From positions 1 to 64,000 of the forward strand of contig JAIEMJ010000007.1 in the NCBI GenBank assembly GCA_019752335.1: a DNA stretch of 64,000 nt, read 5' to 3'. This document shows positions 17,901 to 26,429 of this stretch, in pieces; within the stretch, counting starts at the first letter, position 1, and each line of letters starts with the position of its first letter. The notes below the pieces were generated by a model that saw only the letters and a list, made by a program, of their open reading frames with translations, had not been told where the DNA came from and searched no databases. This DNA comes from Bryobacteraceae bacterium (lineage in GTDB: Bacteria > Acidobacteriota > Terriglobia > Bryobacterales > Bryobacteraceae). The position numbers were made by a program, and so were the translations under genes.

Positions 17901-18493
17901 CGAGGCGACACCGCGTCGTTGACGTCGATGCCGTCGAGCGTGTTGTTGTTCGAGCCCTGGCGCATGCCATTCACGCGCGCGAAGCTAGGGTCATTGGGAC
18001 TGGTGCCCAACTGTACGCCCGGCTGATACGTCGCCAGCGCAATCGGGTTGCGGGCTAACTGCGGCAAGGTGTCGATGTCGCGCAAGGTGATGGCGCGTTG
18101 AATCGTCGCCTCGGTGGTCTGCACGCGGACGGAGCCGCTCTCCACCATGATCGTATCGGTCACGGTGCCCAGTTCCAGCGTAATGTCCTGGCGCAGCGTG
18201 ACACCGATGTTCACCTCGATGTTGTTCACGGTCGTTTTGCGGAAGCCAGTGGACTCTACCGTCAGCGTATAGAAGCCGGGCGGCAGCACGGGATAAATGT
18301 ACGTGCCGGCCGAAGTCGCTTCGGCGTCCAGGCGCACCTGGGTGCGGTTGTTGACGATCGTCAGTTTGGCGCCGGGAACCACGGCGCCGGAAGAATCCTG
18401 AACGGTACCCTCCAGGCGGGCGCTCTGGATCTGAGCAAAAAGCAGCGGCAAGACTAAGCAGCTGGCCACGAACACGCTGAAAGAGCGTTTCAT
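14921..18493 (-). CDS. Oar-like TonB-dependent receptor with carboxypeptidase-regulatory domain
   Basis: A 1190-residue outer-membrane protein. After a signal peptide (MKRSFSVFVASCLVLPLLFA) comes a CarboxypepD_reg/CnaB-like domain (ARLEGTVQDSSGAVVPGA to near residue 100). A plug domain with VNGMRQGSNNNTLDGIDVND follows, then a long beta-barrel region ending in FALRFDF with a terminal aromatic. Acidobacteriota encode many such Oar-like receptors, thought to take up polymers or bind surface ligands; no substrate can be inferred. The start is the ATG at 18493, since GGGGAGG lies just upstream; a longer frame to 18553 lacks support. A TATTCT hexamer lies at 18529-18524. Confidence 0.87.
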   Translation of the reverse strand: MKRSFSVFVASCLVLPLLFAQIQSARLEGTVQDSSGAVVPGAKLTIVNNRTQVRLDAEATSAGTYIYPVLPPGFYTLTVESTGFRKTTVNNIEVNIGVTLRQDITLELGTVTDTIMVESGSVRVQTTEATIQRAITLRDIDTLPQLARNPIALATYQPGVQLGTSPNDPSFARVNGMRQGSNNNTLDGIDVNDAVSPRLGLTMNASNTDSVEEFRIITNGAKAEYGRNAGGTVELITRSGTNIFHGNLFEYHRNTVLNANNFFNKSNGVELLRPKFIQNQFGGSFGGPVTIPKVFKGKDKLFFFYNYQGSRVAQEVVRNRTVLTPEAKAGVFRWIVPAGQPGAGETRSFDIVRNDPRGIGIDRQVAGNLALLPPPNNFDVGDRLNTAGFRFNAPANNNGDQHTFKTDWQATQKIRAYFRYSWFKTVTLADSLNNAEATFPGQPNGTQGGIRSGYSTGVNWTINPRLVNDFVLGYSESSVTFGRVRSVTYPGQALISANLFTNPIPTGFGSSRNSPVNPQIADNLSIIKGNHTYKTGFRFSSILQWQTNDANIWPNIAVGQGNGNAAPGNIGPAGAQIAAADRQRFDNLYNDLLGRVSAINTTFYSDLTTFAAGKPRVRNFIFRDYAYYFQDDWRVRKNLTLNIGLRYEFYGVPFERDKLQGNIVQAASGLVNTVGQISDLTVARSNSWFKNDKNNFAPRFGFAWSPFADQKTSVRGSWGLFYDRVVGTATIDPDSTTPGFAQAISVFPNSAAGSDVRASDRSLVFPAPPATPTLTPAATRTFGAINLFDPNFRQPYVMQLNLTVQREIARNTVVEAGYVSNRGVKQLLDQNVNQTRIYGSGFLRDFNELRAFQANNTAPSAGNALVRMFDTPTAAINAIGATPVRQGAVGAAANTIDTNSFSRYAAAGLSPFYLRNFPQFTNVWLSTNAGRTAYDSLQLSLRRQAGALKGAINYTWSKTIDNASIDGGGNTGPLDNYNFSLMRGRSDADRPHTLNWSAAYTLPIGRGKFIGRNMPGWVDRFAAGWEVGSLGILTSGQPLSISSGVLTGPNTTDFGPLASNIGSLADYNGTDRSIGKIERFGGGVRFFTPAQLALFSVPAPGSVGNSGRNTFRGPGFFNTDLSIVKRFRITEQAHATFRTEAYNLFNTVNFLAPAVNLQTPQTFGVISGTPTGASNQSGARILQFALRFDF

Positions 18494-18523
18494 TGTACGG
18501 CCTCCCCAAACAAGAATGGGAGT

Positions 18524-18529
18524 AGAATA
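18524..18529 (-). promoter_or_regulatory. Putative -10 of the large receptor gene
   Basis: TATTCT on the minus strand lies about 30 nt before the ATG at 18493, leaving room for a GGGGAGG ribosome-binding site. In contrast to many neighbours this gene has a conventional leader. Confidence 0.35.
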
Positions 18530-18585
18530 CCCCAGGGGTGGCTCGCCACGCAAGAAGTTTTCGTTGATAGGAGTTATGGCTGGGA

Positions 18586-21360
18586 CTAGAACGTGAAGCG
18601 CATCTGGAGTTCCAGGCGCCGGTTATTGGCCGATTCGGAGAACGTCGTACCTAGCGGCACGGCGGACCCGGCTGCCTGATTCGCTTGGCCAAAGATGGGC
18701 GAAGTGAGATTGCCGATGATCGGCCCTGGGTTGTTGCGATTGAGCAAATTGCGAATCGATAACCCCACCGTGATGTTGTACTTGCGCGACGTCCGGGCGC
18801 CGCCCGCGGCCGTGCCGGTGCCGGTGGCGAAGACGCCGCTTGCGTCGGCGCGGCGCTCGCCGCCGCCGGGAATATTGGTGGGCGCTTCACGGCCTTCGCC
18901 GATGCCAAACGCAAACGTACGGCTCAGGCGCAGGTTCAGCAGAATACTGCCGGGTCCGCGGCCGTAGTTGCGGCCAATGGTCGCGACGCCGGGTGCGGGG
19001 TTGGGGTCGAAGAAGCCGTAGCGCGTCTGAATCAGCCCGGGCTTGCTCCCTGCGGCGGCCAGGGCCGGACGGCCATTGAAGAGCGTATTGCCATAGAGAT
19101 CCCGCCCCACCGTGATGTCGTACGGCGGACCGCTCTCGGCCGTCAAGAGCGGATTCAAGCGCACGCCCCACGGCGCGACGATGGTGCCGCCGAAGGTGCC
19201 GCGCTGCCGGATGTCGGTGGCGGCGGGGCCGTACTCGCCTACGTCGGTCGACGGGTTCGCCGGAAACGTCCCGATGCCGTCCGTGTTGCTGCGGGCGCGA
19301 TTCAGTACGTAGGAGCCGAAGAGCGACACCTTGGCATTCAAGCGCGAATTGACGCTGGTGATCCACTGGTGCTGTCGGTAATCGCCGGTGGATTGGGCTT
19401 GAAACACCGGTCCGGCGAAGGCGCGCGATCGTAGGAGCCGGTCACCGTGGGCGAAGGCGTAGGTGAGCGACAGCGTCGTGCCTTTGCGCAATTCGCGGTC
19501 ATACCCGGCGGCCGTCTGCCACAGGCGCAAGGCGCGCAGGCCGGGGCTGATGGTTTGGATGATCTGCGTCGTACGCGCGGCGGCGAGTTGCGTGGGTGTG
19601 GGGAGCGACGGGAAGAAGTCCGGATTCGAGATGACGTATTGCTGCTGCACCACGCCGTTGTAGCGCGCGGCGTTCAGCGTATTGGCGAGCCCGAAACGGT
19701 CGTAGAACAGGCCGGTGGCGACGCGCAGCACGCTCTTGGCCTTGGTCTTGCCGCCGCCCCCGGGCGCCCACGCGAGCGCCAGGCGCGGCGCCAGATTCGT
19801 GCCGTCGCTAAGATTGCTTTGGCGCTCATAGCGCAGCCCGTAGCCGAGGGTCAGGTTCTGCCGCAGGCGGAAGTCGTCGCCGAGGAAGAGGCCCACGTCT
19901 ACTTGGTTCGCCGAGAGGCTGGGCTGGCCGGCGGTGAGCGTGAATTGCGTCGCGCCGCCACCGGGCAAGCCGGCGAGTGTGCGCCGGTATTGCTCAATTG
20001 AACTCAGTCCCAGCGCGTTGCCGCCAAAGGTAAACGTGCCGTTGAAATTGGTGCGAACCAGCGTATCGGCGAACTCGCCGCGCAGCCGGGTGCCGAAGCG
20101 CACCGTGTGGCGGCCGCGATTGAGCGACGTGTAATTCTGCACCTCAAAGCTATTGCGCGTATCGCCCGAGATACCCAGCGGCGCGCCGCCGCCCTGGAAG
20201 GCACCCAGCACCTGTAGCGCGGGCCCGGCCGTATTCGGCGTGTTGTTGGCGGCCAAGCGGAAGAACTGGACGCGCGTCTCGTTTACCGTGTTGGCGTTGG
20301 GAATCCAGGTATCGCTGAACTGCGCCGTATTGGCCGTGCTGGCCGCGCGGAGTCCGCGCTCCGGCAGGTTAAAGCTGCCGACGCCCGAGTTGGTGACGCC
20401 GGCTTCGAGATACGTGTAGCGCGCGGTGAGCGTGTGCTTGGCGCCCAATTGCCAATCGGCGCGCGGCGACACGGACAGGCGCTGCTGCGGAATGCGGAGG
20501 ACGTCGGTATAGGGGTTCACCACGGCCAAGGTGAGCCGGTCGAGCACGCTGCCGTTGATGACGGCGCCGTTGGCGATGTCGTCGCGGCGGACGTCGACGA
20601 AGAAGGACGACGTCTTCCCTAGCGGTCCGCCGAAGTTGCCGCCGAACTCGTGCAGATTAAACGGCGCCTTCACTCCGGCGTAGGGGTTGCGGGTGTTCAA
20701 CGCAGAGTTCGCGAAGTTGTAGTAGAGCGCGCCTTTGAACTTCTCGGAGCCCGGCTTGGTGAAGACCTCAATCGTGCCGAAGCCGACACGGTCATTCTCC
20801 GGCGCAAAGGGATTCTGGTTGATGCGGATCTCGCGGATGGCGTCCTTGGAGGGGAGTTGGCCGCCGCTGAAGCCGTCGACGAAGATGGCGCCGCCGCTGG
20901 GTCCGGCGGAGGGTCCGGCCAGGGCCATGAGGTCGGCGGCGAGGTCCTCGGGCTTGTCGCTCAAGACGTCGAGGTCTTCGCCGCGCAGGACCAGGGCGCC
21001 GGGGTTATTGCGTGTATCGGCGGCGATGGCGTTGGCGGCCACCTCTTCTACCGTCACGCTTTGGTTTGCCGAACTGACTTTGAGCTCAATGTCGAGCGAC
21101 ACCGGCTGAGCGGAGACATTCACGAACAGCGGCGCCGCCATCGCCATCTGCTCCGCCGAAGCGACGACACTGTAGCGCCCGGCGGGCAGATTGTCGAAGC
21201 GGTACTCGCCCTGGTTGTTGGTGACCGTTGTTCGCTTCGCGGGCCCGGCAATGGCCACACGCGCACCGGGGATGATCGCCCGGCTTTCGTCGGTAACGTG
21301 ACCCCGCCATTCCGCAGCGCTCACGGGCACGGTGAGAAGAAGGGCCAGATAAGGGATCAC
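18586..21360 (-). CDS. Second TonB-receptor-like protein with carboxypeptidase-regulatory domain
   Basis: A 924-residue protein with a signal peptide (residues ~1-15). It has a CarboxypepD_reg domain (GHVTDESRAIIPGARVAI), a plug-like region (GGAIFVDGFSGGQLPSK) and a barrel ending LELQMRFTF. It is about 260 residues shorter than its downstream neighbour and clearly divergent from it. A low-complexity Gly/Ala/Arg insert near residues 850-880 is likely a periplasmic or surface loop. The start is GTG at 21360, 5 nt after a TATCCT hexamer. It precedes the other receptor gene with a 92-nt gap, but that gene has its own -10 and ribosome-binding site. Confidence 0.8.
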   Translation of the reverse strand: MIPYLALLLTVPVSAAEWRGHVTDESRAIIPGARVAIAGPAKRTTVTNNQGEYRFDNLPAGRYSVVASAEQMAMAAPLFVNVSAQPVSLDIELKVSSANQSVTVEEVAANAIAADTRNNPGALVLRGEDLDVLSDKPEDLAADLMALAGPSAGPSGGAIFVDGFSGGQLPSKDAIREIRINQNPFAPENDRVGFGTIEVFTKPGSEKFKGALYYNFANSALNTRNPYAGVKAPFNLHEFGGNFGGPLGKTSSFFVDVRRDDIANGAVINGSVLDRLTLAVVNPYTDVLRIPQQRLSVSPRADWQLGAKHTLTARYTYLEAGVTNSGVGSFNLPERGLRAASTANTAQFSDTWIPNANTVNETRVQFFRLAANNTPNTAGPALQVLGAFQGGGAPLGISGDTRNSFEVQNYTSLNRGRHTVRFGTRLRGEFADTLVRTNFNGTFTFGGNALGLSSIEQYRRTLAGLPGGGATQFTLTAGQPSLSANQVDVGLFLGDDFRLRQNLTLGYGLRYERQSNLSDGTNLAPRLALAWAPGGGGKTKAKSVLRVATGLFYDRFGLANTLNAARYNGVVQQQYVISNPDFFPSLPTPTQLAAARTTQIIQTISPGLRALRLWQTAAGYDRELRKGTTLSLTYAFAHGDRLLRSRAFAGPVFQAQSTGDYRQHQWITSVNSRLNAKVSLFGSYVLNRARSNTDGIGTFPANPSTDVGEYGPAATDIRQRGTFGGTIVAPWGVRLNPLLTAESGPPYDITVGRDLYGNTLFNGRPALAAAGSKPGLIQTRYGFFDPNPAPGVATIGRNYGRGPGSILLNLRLSRTFAFGIGEGREAPTNIPGGGERRADASGVFATGTGTAAGGARTSRKYNITVGLSIRNLLNRNNPGPIIGNLTSPIFGQANQAAGSAVPLGTTFSESANNRRLELQMRFTF

Positions 21361-21552
21361 TATTAAGGATAGCGTTGGCAGCAGGTGAGATCGTTACAGC
21401 TCAATGGGATCTTAATGAAACGCTAGGCGGTCCAAAGCGTTCCCAATAAGACTGGCGGAACTTGCGGTGGCTTCATGCGCGACCGGCCGACACGCGGCGC
21501 AGGTCATGGATGCTGCGCAAGCTTTCATCACATGGGCTGATAGCATGAAGCC

Positions 21553-22368
21553 ATGGGAAAAGCGACTTTGCTCCTGCTCCTTGGTTTCGCCGTCTGGGGC
21601 CAGGTGCCTGCCGGCGTGTCCGCCCAGGGGTTGGCCCAGGAGGTGATGCGCAACAAGCGCGCGCAGGATCGCGACCTTACGGAATACACCCACGAGTTCG
21701 ATTACCGCTTCCGGTACTTTGACCGCCAGGGCAAGCTGCAGCAGCAAATTCACGACCAGGGCGAAGGCTACCAGAGCTCAAGCAGAAACATCCCCGTCCA
21801 TCTTTTCTGGAACGACGCGCCCGTGCCGGCGGCCAAGGTGGAGCAGAAACGGCGTGAGGCCGCGAAGGAACTGCAGAAGGACCATGAGCAGCGCCTGAAG
21901 CAAGGTCCCGCCGCCGGCGAGGGGCATGAGTATGGGTCGGATTTGTTTGGCCTACGCATGGAGTTTTACCACGTGCTGCGCCGGTGCCCGTTGGAGAATC
22001 TCCGCCGCGAAACGGTGGACGGGCGCGAGACCTTTGTCTTCGATTACCTGCCGGCCCCCGCGCCCGTGAAGGAGATGCCGCAGATTACTCAGATGCGCGG
22101 CACATTCTGGATCGACGCGCAGGATCGCATGTTACGCCGTTGGACCGCCCATGTCGCCAAGGGACCCAGCCAGGGACATCGCTTCTGGCAGGAAGACTTC
22201 GAGCGCGTGTTGCAACGCATCTGGGCCGTCACTCGGATTGAGCTGAATCTCAATGTACCGTTGCCCGGGTGGAAGGTGTCCCGTCGCGTCGAGATGGAGT
22301 CGCGCTACAGCGCGTACAAGCACTTTGGGGTGGAGGTAGAGCAGAAGATCGCCGAGCCCAAGCCCTAA
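21553..22368 (+). CDS. Secreted protein of unknown function, LolA/outer-membrane-carrier-like
   Basis: A 271-residue protein with a signal peptide (cleavage near VSAQG, residue 24). The charged mature part contains RKRAQD-type helices early on, then ETVDGRETFVFDYLPAP, TFWIDAQDRMLRRW and TRIELNLNVPLPGW-KVS. The alternating beta pattern 'GrettFVFDYLP..TFWID..drmLrR' resembles half-barrel LolA/LolB-like lipoprotein carriers, but similarity is only by feel. The start is the ATG at 21553, with TAGCAT 6 nt upstream preceded by TG (extended -10). It overlaps the end of the convergent gene by 4 nt. Confidence 0.6.
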   Translation: MGKATLLLLLGFAVWGQVPAGVSAQGLAQEVMRNKRAQDRDLTEYTHEFDYRFRYFDRQGKLQQQIHDQGEGYQSSSRNIPVHLFWNDAPVPAAKVEQKRREAAKELQKDHEQRLKQGPAAGEGHEYGSDLFGLRMEFYHVLRRCPLENLRRETVDGRETFVFDYLPAPAPVKEMPQITQMRGTFWIDAQDRMLRRWTAHVAKGPSQGHRFWQEDFERVLQRIWAVTRIELNLNVPLPGWKVSRRVEMESRYSAYKHFGVEVEQKIAEPKP

Positions 22369-23390
22369 CGCGGCGAGGTGGGAATTTCGCGGTAGCCGGA
22401 CTCCATGCCGTAGATCCGGACGGTCTGGCGGACGGGCGCCGGCGCCGGCGCCGGAACCGCGACCGGAGCAGGAGCCGCCTTCGCCACCACGGGCGCGGGC
22501 GCTGCCACGGGCACCTGTACCGGGACCGGGAAGAGCCCTTGCGTGGCCTGCGTCATCGCGGCCTGGAAGTTCTCGGCGGTGCCACGCATTTGGAGGCGCA
22601 CGGATGAGCCGTTCGGATGCACTTCCAGCGCCTGCGAGAAATCCGCCCAGCGCTTTGCCCCTTCCGGTGTCTTCTTCATGTCGGCTTCGAAGCGCTGATA
22701 GAGGCTCATCAGCTGCAGCGCCGCGGCCTTGCTGCGCAGGTTTAGGCCAAGGTCGAGCGCCAAGTCATTGCGCAGCGCGATGCCAATCGAGAACGAACGC
22801 AGATTGTCGAAGATCGACTCGATTTCGCCCAACATGCCGCCTTCCTTCTTGAAGGAGCCGCGCGGCTTTAGGCCCGCCACCGGCGCCGGCGACCCCACCA
22901 GCCAGAAGTCGTTGGCGGCGGCCAGTTCCTTGGCGCGCGCCAATACCGGGCTTTCCAAACCGTCGTCCGCCTTCAGCCGCTCCGCCGCGCCGGCCATGCT
23001 CTCTTCGTCGCCAAGGAGGATCGTATGCCGGTCAATAAACCGTGCCGCCACCTTGGGCTGCTTCTCGAAGAGCTTCATCATGCTGCCGCTATCGAAGTTG
23101 CCGCGCAGGAGAATTACGCCCAGAGGCTCGCCGGCCGGGCGGCTCTTCACGTACTTGGTGCGCACGGAGACGTAGACCTCGTCGACATCTTCCAGCATGC
23201 GCAAGCGATCGCGATTCATGCCGCCGAGGCCGCCTAGGGCCTCCCGGATGGGCGCGCCGGCCGGGGAAGTGATCAGGCTTTTGAGGTTGAAGCCCATCAA
23301 CATGTCGGCGCCGGGGTGGGCAAAACGCCAGTCCACTTGGGCCAGAATCGGGCAGGCGGCGAGCAGGAGTGAAGCGGCAATGCGAAGCAT
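22365..23390 (-). CDS. Secreted protein of unknown function with Pro/Ala-rich tail
   Basis: A 341-residue protein with a signal peptide (MLRIAASLLLAACPILAQ). The body has repeated alpha/beta segments such as PGADMLMGFNLKSLITSP, LGVILLRGNFDSGSM and HTILLGDEESMAGAAERL. It ends in a low-complexity P/A/V-rich stretch (about residues 288-322) before RIYGMESGYREIPTSPR. The pattern suits a periplasmic protein with a flexible tail, possibly spanning peptidoglycan. I know no named family. Upstream hexamer TAACGT lies 8 nt before the ATG. It is convergent with the gene at 21553. Confidence 0.6.
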   Translation of the reverse strand: MLRIAASLLLAACPILAQVDWRFAHPGADMLMGFNLKSLITSPAGAPIREALGGLGGMNRDRLRMLEDVDEVYVSVRTKYVKSRPAGEPLGVILLRGNFDSGSMMKLFEKQPKVAARFIDRHTILLGDEESMAGAAERLKADDGLESPVLARAKELAAANDFWLVGSPAPVAGLKPRGSFKKEGGMLGEIESIFDNLRSFSIGIALRNDLALDLGLNLRSKAAALQLMSLYQRFEADMKKTPEGAKRWADFSQALEVHPNGSSVRLQMRGTAENFQAAMTQATQGLFPVPVQVPVAAPAPVVAKAAPAPVAVPAPAPAPVRQTVRIYGMESGYREIPTSPR

Positions 23391-23472
23391 ATAGCCTTAC
23401 GTTACGACCCCTGGCCGCCAAAGCCCATCAGGCGAAGACCTTAAACTGGCCGGGATTCGCTAACATAGTACG

Positions 23473-25518
23473 ATGAAGGCTTCAGAAGTGAGGCGGTCGG
23501 TTTGCGCGCTGGATTGCCCGGACGCCTGCTCCATGTTGGTGCATATCGAGGCGGGCCGCGCGACCAAAGTAGAGGGCGACCCGGATCATCCAGTGACGCG
23601 CGGCTTCCTGTGCGGCAAGGTCGCGCAGTATCTGGAGCGCGAGTACCACCCGGAGCGTCTGCTGTTTCCGCAACGGCGCGTGGGCAAGAAGGGCGAAGGC
23701 AAATTCGTCCGCATCACGTGGGACGAGGCGCTGGACACCATCGCTGCGCGACTCCGCGAGACCATCGCCCAGCATGGGTCCGAAAGCATTCTGCCCTACA
23801 GCTACGGCGGCAACATGGGCTTTCTGAACGGCGGCAGCATGGACCGCCGCTTCTTCCATCGTCTAGGTGCTTCGCGTCTGGACCGCACGATCTGCGCCAC
23901 CGCCGGCGCCACCGCGCTGATGGAGGCGCTGGGCGCTAAGACCGGTACCGAGCCCGAACAATTCGCCGAGGCCAAGCTGATCATCGTCTGGGGCGCCAAT
24001 GTCCACGGCACCAGCATTCATCTGTGGCCCTTCATCGTGGAGGCGCGCCGCCGCGGCGCTAAGCTGATTACGATTGATCCCGTCCTGACAAAGACCGCCG
24101 CGCTGGCCGACCAGCATCTCTTCATCAACCCCGGCACGGACTTGGCGTTGGCGCTGGGCCTGATGCACGTCATCTTCGCCGAGGGCCTGGAAGATCGCGA
24201 CTATCTCGCGCGCCACACCACCGGCCTGGAAGAATTGAAGACTCTCGTCCGGGACTATCCGCCCGCGCGCGCCGCCGCGCTCACCGGCATCCCCGCCGAC
24301 ACCATCGTGCAACTGGCGCGCGACTACGCCACGACGCGCCCCGCCGTGATTCGCGCCAACTATGGTTTGCAGCGCAGCGAGCGCGGGGGCCGCGCCATGC
24401 AGGCCATCGCTTGCCTGCCCGCGATCACCGGATCGTGGAAGGACGTCGGCGGCGGCTTCTGCCTTTCGACTTCGGGCGGCTTCACGGTGGATCGCGCGGC
24501 GCTCGAACGGGCTGACTTGCAGCAACTCGCGCTGGGCCGCGAAGCCCGGCTGATCAACATGTCGACTTTGGGCGAGGCGCTTGCGCAGGACGGCGTCCAC
24601 GCGATGGTGGTCTACAACTCGAACCCGGCGGCCGTCGCGCCGAATACGAACCGGGTCCGCGCGGGGCTGCTGCGCGAGGATCTGTTCACCGTGGTGTTGG
24701 AACAGTTCGCTACCGACACTACCGACTACGCGGATATTGTGTTGCCGGTGACGACGTTTCTCGAAAATACGGACCTCTACTTCGCCTACGGCCATTACCA
24801 TCTGCAGATGACGCGGCCCGCGCTGGACGCGCCGGGCGAATGCAAGACTAACGTCGAGATCTTCCGGCTGCTGGCGGCGCGCATGGGCCTCACCGATGCT
24901 TGCTTCGCCGATACCGAAGACGACATGATGCGGCAGGCGCTGGCGAGCGGCCATCGTTACCTCGAAGGCATCACGCTTGAACAGTTGGACCGTGAGCGCT
25001 CCGTACGCCTGAACGTTGCGCCGGCCGGCGAACCCTTTCAACCGCACGCTCAGGGCGGCTTTCTCACGCCTTCCGGCAAGTGCGACTTCAAGGCCGAGAC
25101 GCTTGCATATACGCCGCCCGTTGAGTCCCGCCAGGGCGACGCGGCCTTGCGCCAGCGCTTCCCGCTGGAACTGATCAGCTCCAAGAACAACGACAGCATG
25201 AACTCGACGTTTGGCTATCGTGAGCACGTGGATGCGCAAACCGCGCGCGCCATTCTGCACCCGGAGGACGCCGCCGCGCGGGGCATCGGCGCGGGCGATA
25301 CGGTGCGCGTCTTCAATGAGCGGGGCAGCCTGCGTTTGCACGTCGAGATTGCACCGAAAGTGCTGCGCGGCGTCGTGCGCGTGCCCGCCGTCCGCTGGGG
25401 TAAGAAGGCGGGTGACCAGCAAACGGTGAATGTGCTGACGTCGGAGCGGCTAACCGACATCGGCGCGGGCGCCACCTTCTACAGTTGCCTGGTGGAGGTG
25501 GAAAAGTGCGGCGACTAG
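23473..25518 (+). CDS. Molybdopterin-dependent oxidoreductase with [4Fe-4S] site
   Basis: A 681-residue MopB-superfamily enzyme (formate dehydrogenase/DMSO-reductase type). Cys11, Cys15, Cys19 and Cys47 (CALDCPDACS and GFLCGKV) form the N-terminal Fe-S ligand set. KFVRITWDEALDTIA starts the molybdopterin domain, and GGNMGFLNGGSMDRRF, WGANVHGTS and ELISSKNNDSMNSTF are typical cofactor-binding blocks. The residue normally coordinating Mo could not be identified with confidence. There is no Tat signal, so it should be cytoplasmic. No electron-transfer partner subunit is adjacent; a lipoprotein gene overlaps its 3' end. The start is the ATG at 23473 with TAACAT exactly 6 nt upstream. Confidence 0.88.
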   Translation: MKASEVRRSVCALDCPDACSMLVHIEAGRATKVEGDPDHPVTRGFLCGKVAQYLEREYHPERLLFPQRRVGKKGEGKFVRITWDEALDTIAARLRETIAQHGSESILPYSYGGNMGFLNGGSMDRRFFHRLGASRLDRTICATAGATALMEALGAKTGTEPEQFAEAKLIIVWGANVHGTSIHLWPFIVEARRRGAKLITIDPVLTKTAALADQHLFINPGTDLALALGLMHVIFAEGLEDRDYLARHTTGLEELKTLVRDYPPARAAALTGIPADTIVQLARDYATTRPAVIRANYGLQRSERGGRAMQAIACLPAITGSWKDVGGGFCLSTSGGFTVDRAALERADLQQLALGREARLINMSTLGEALAQDGVHAMVVYNSNPAAVAPNTNRVRAGLLREDLFTVVLEQFATDTTDYADIVLPVTTFLENTDLYFAYGHYHLQMTRPALDAPGECKTNVEIFRLLAARMGLTDACFADTEDDMMRQALASGHRYLEGITLEQLDRERSVRLNVAPAGEPFQPHAQGGFLTPSGKCDFKAETLAYTPPVESRQGDAALRQRFPLELISSKNNDSMNSTFGYREHVDAQTARAILHPEDAAARGIGAGDTVRVFNERGSLRLHVEIAPKVLRGVVRVPAVRWGKKAGDQQTVNVLTSERLTDIGAGATFYSCLVEVEKCGD

Positions 25519-26021
25519 CCACGTCAGCATTCCTGATGGCCGCGCTGGTGGCTTGCCGCCGGCCGGGTAAGGGTCCGGCGACGATTGAGCCGGGCGTGGC
25601 CCTGGCGTCCACGGTGAATGTCGCGGATCCGGCGCACGCCGTCCAGTTAGTGAAGGGCTTTCACGCCGTGGAGAACGATGCGTGGCGCTGGACGCAAGGC
25701 CGCTTTGCCGTAAATCTCCAGCCGCCGGTGAGTGCGGCCGCCAAGGGCGCGTTTCTGGTAATGAAGTTCACGGTCCCCGACATCATTATCCGGAACCTGA
25801 AGGACGTAACCATCAACGCCACGGTGAACGGCCAGCATTTGCCGCCCGCGGCCTTCGCTGCCGCCGGTCCGCAGACGCTACGCCTCGCGGTCCCCGCCCA
25901 CGCTTTGGCTGGCGACGCTGTGCGTTGCGAATTTGTCCTGGATAAGACACTGCCACCGTCGCCGCAGGAACAGCGCGAACTCGGCGTCATCGTAGCTTCA
26001 ATTGGCCTCGTGAAGAAATGA
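25506..26021 (+). CDS. Putative lipoprotein of unknown function
   Basis: A 171-residue protein. With the GTG start at 25506 it begins with a basic stretch and a hydrophobic core ending in the lipobox LVAC. GGTGGAGG upstream supports this start, which overlaps the end of the oxidoreductase gene by 13 nt. A start further upstream would bury the signal. The mature part is beta-rich (FLVMKFTVPDIIIRNLKDVT, INATVNGQHLPP, RCEFVLDKTLPP), suggesting an immunoglobulin-like or jelly-roll domain. Overlap with the oxidoreductase gene implies co-expression, but a cytoplasmic enzyme and a lipoprotein need not interact. Confidence 0.65.
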   Translation: MRRLATSAFLMAALVACRRPGKGPATIEPGVALASTVNVADPAHAVQLVKGFHAVENDAWRWTQGRFAVNLQPPVSAAAKGAFLVMKFTVPDIIIRNLKDVTINATVNGQHLPPAAFAAAGPQTLRLAVPAHALAGDAVRCEFVLDKTLPPSPQEQRELGVIVASIGLVKK

Positions 26022-26099
26022 CCGTCTCTGGTACCTTGAAGCCAGCAAGACCCCTACCCGGTGGTGCGCTTCAAGGCGAAGACTTGGTAAGTTGGGATC

Positions 26100-26429
26100 A
26101 TGCTCGATGAACACGAGTTTCGCCGCCACTGCGACGAAGCCCTCGACGACCTCTTCAAAGCCCTGAACCGCGCCACCGCCGCGCACGACTTCGACCCCGA
26201 CATGGTGAGCGGCGCCCTGCAGATCGCTTTTGACGAACCGCCGGGCAAGTTCGTGGTGAGTCCGCAGACGCCGGTCCGCCAGGTCTGGGTGTCGGCGCAC
26301 TCGCGCAGCTTCAAGCTCGATTGGGACGCCGCTCGCCAAGCCTTCGTGCTGGCCGATACCGGGCAAACGCTGAAGGAGATGATCGGCGCCGCGATGGCCA
26401 CTCACCTCGGCGAACCGGTGACGCTGTAG
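26100..26429 (+). CDS. cyaY: Frataxin-like iron donor protein CyaY
   Basis: A 109-residue protein with the CyaY fold: an acidic N-terminal helix (FRRHCDEALDDLFKALNR), then strands including GALQIAFDEPPGKFVVSPQ, PVRQVWVSAHSRSFKLDWD and a C-terminal helix. CyaY binds iron through the acidic ridge and modulates Fe-S cluster assembly on IscS. Its stop codon directly abuts the start of hemW, a neat functional pairing since HemW is a radical-SAM Fe-S protein handling haem. The start is the ATG at 26100, 6 nt after a TAAGTT hexamer. Confidence 0.85.
   Translation: MLDEHEFRRHCDEALDDLFKALNRATAAHDFDPDMVSGALQIAFDEPPGKFVVSPQTPVRQVWVSAHSRSFKLDWDAARQAFVLADTGQTLKEMIGAAMATHLGEPVTL

Noticed and set aside
23863-25422. 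519-codon minus-strand frame
   Set aside because: Antisense to the molybdopterin oxidoreductase, with no recognisable motif and composition typical of a reverse frame of a GC-rich gene.
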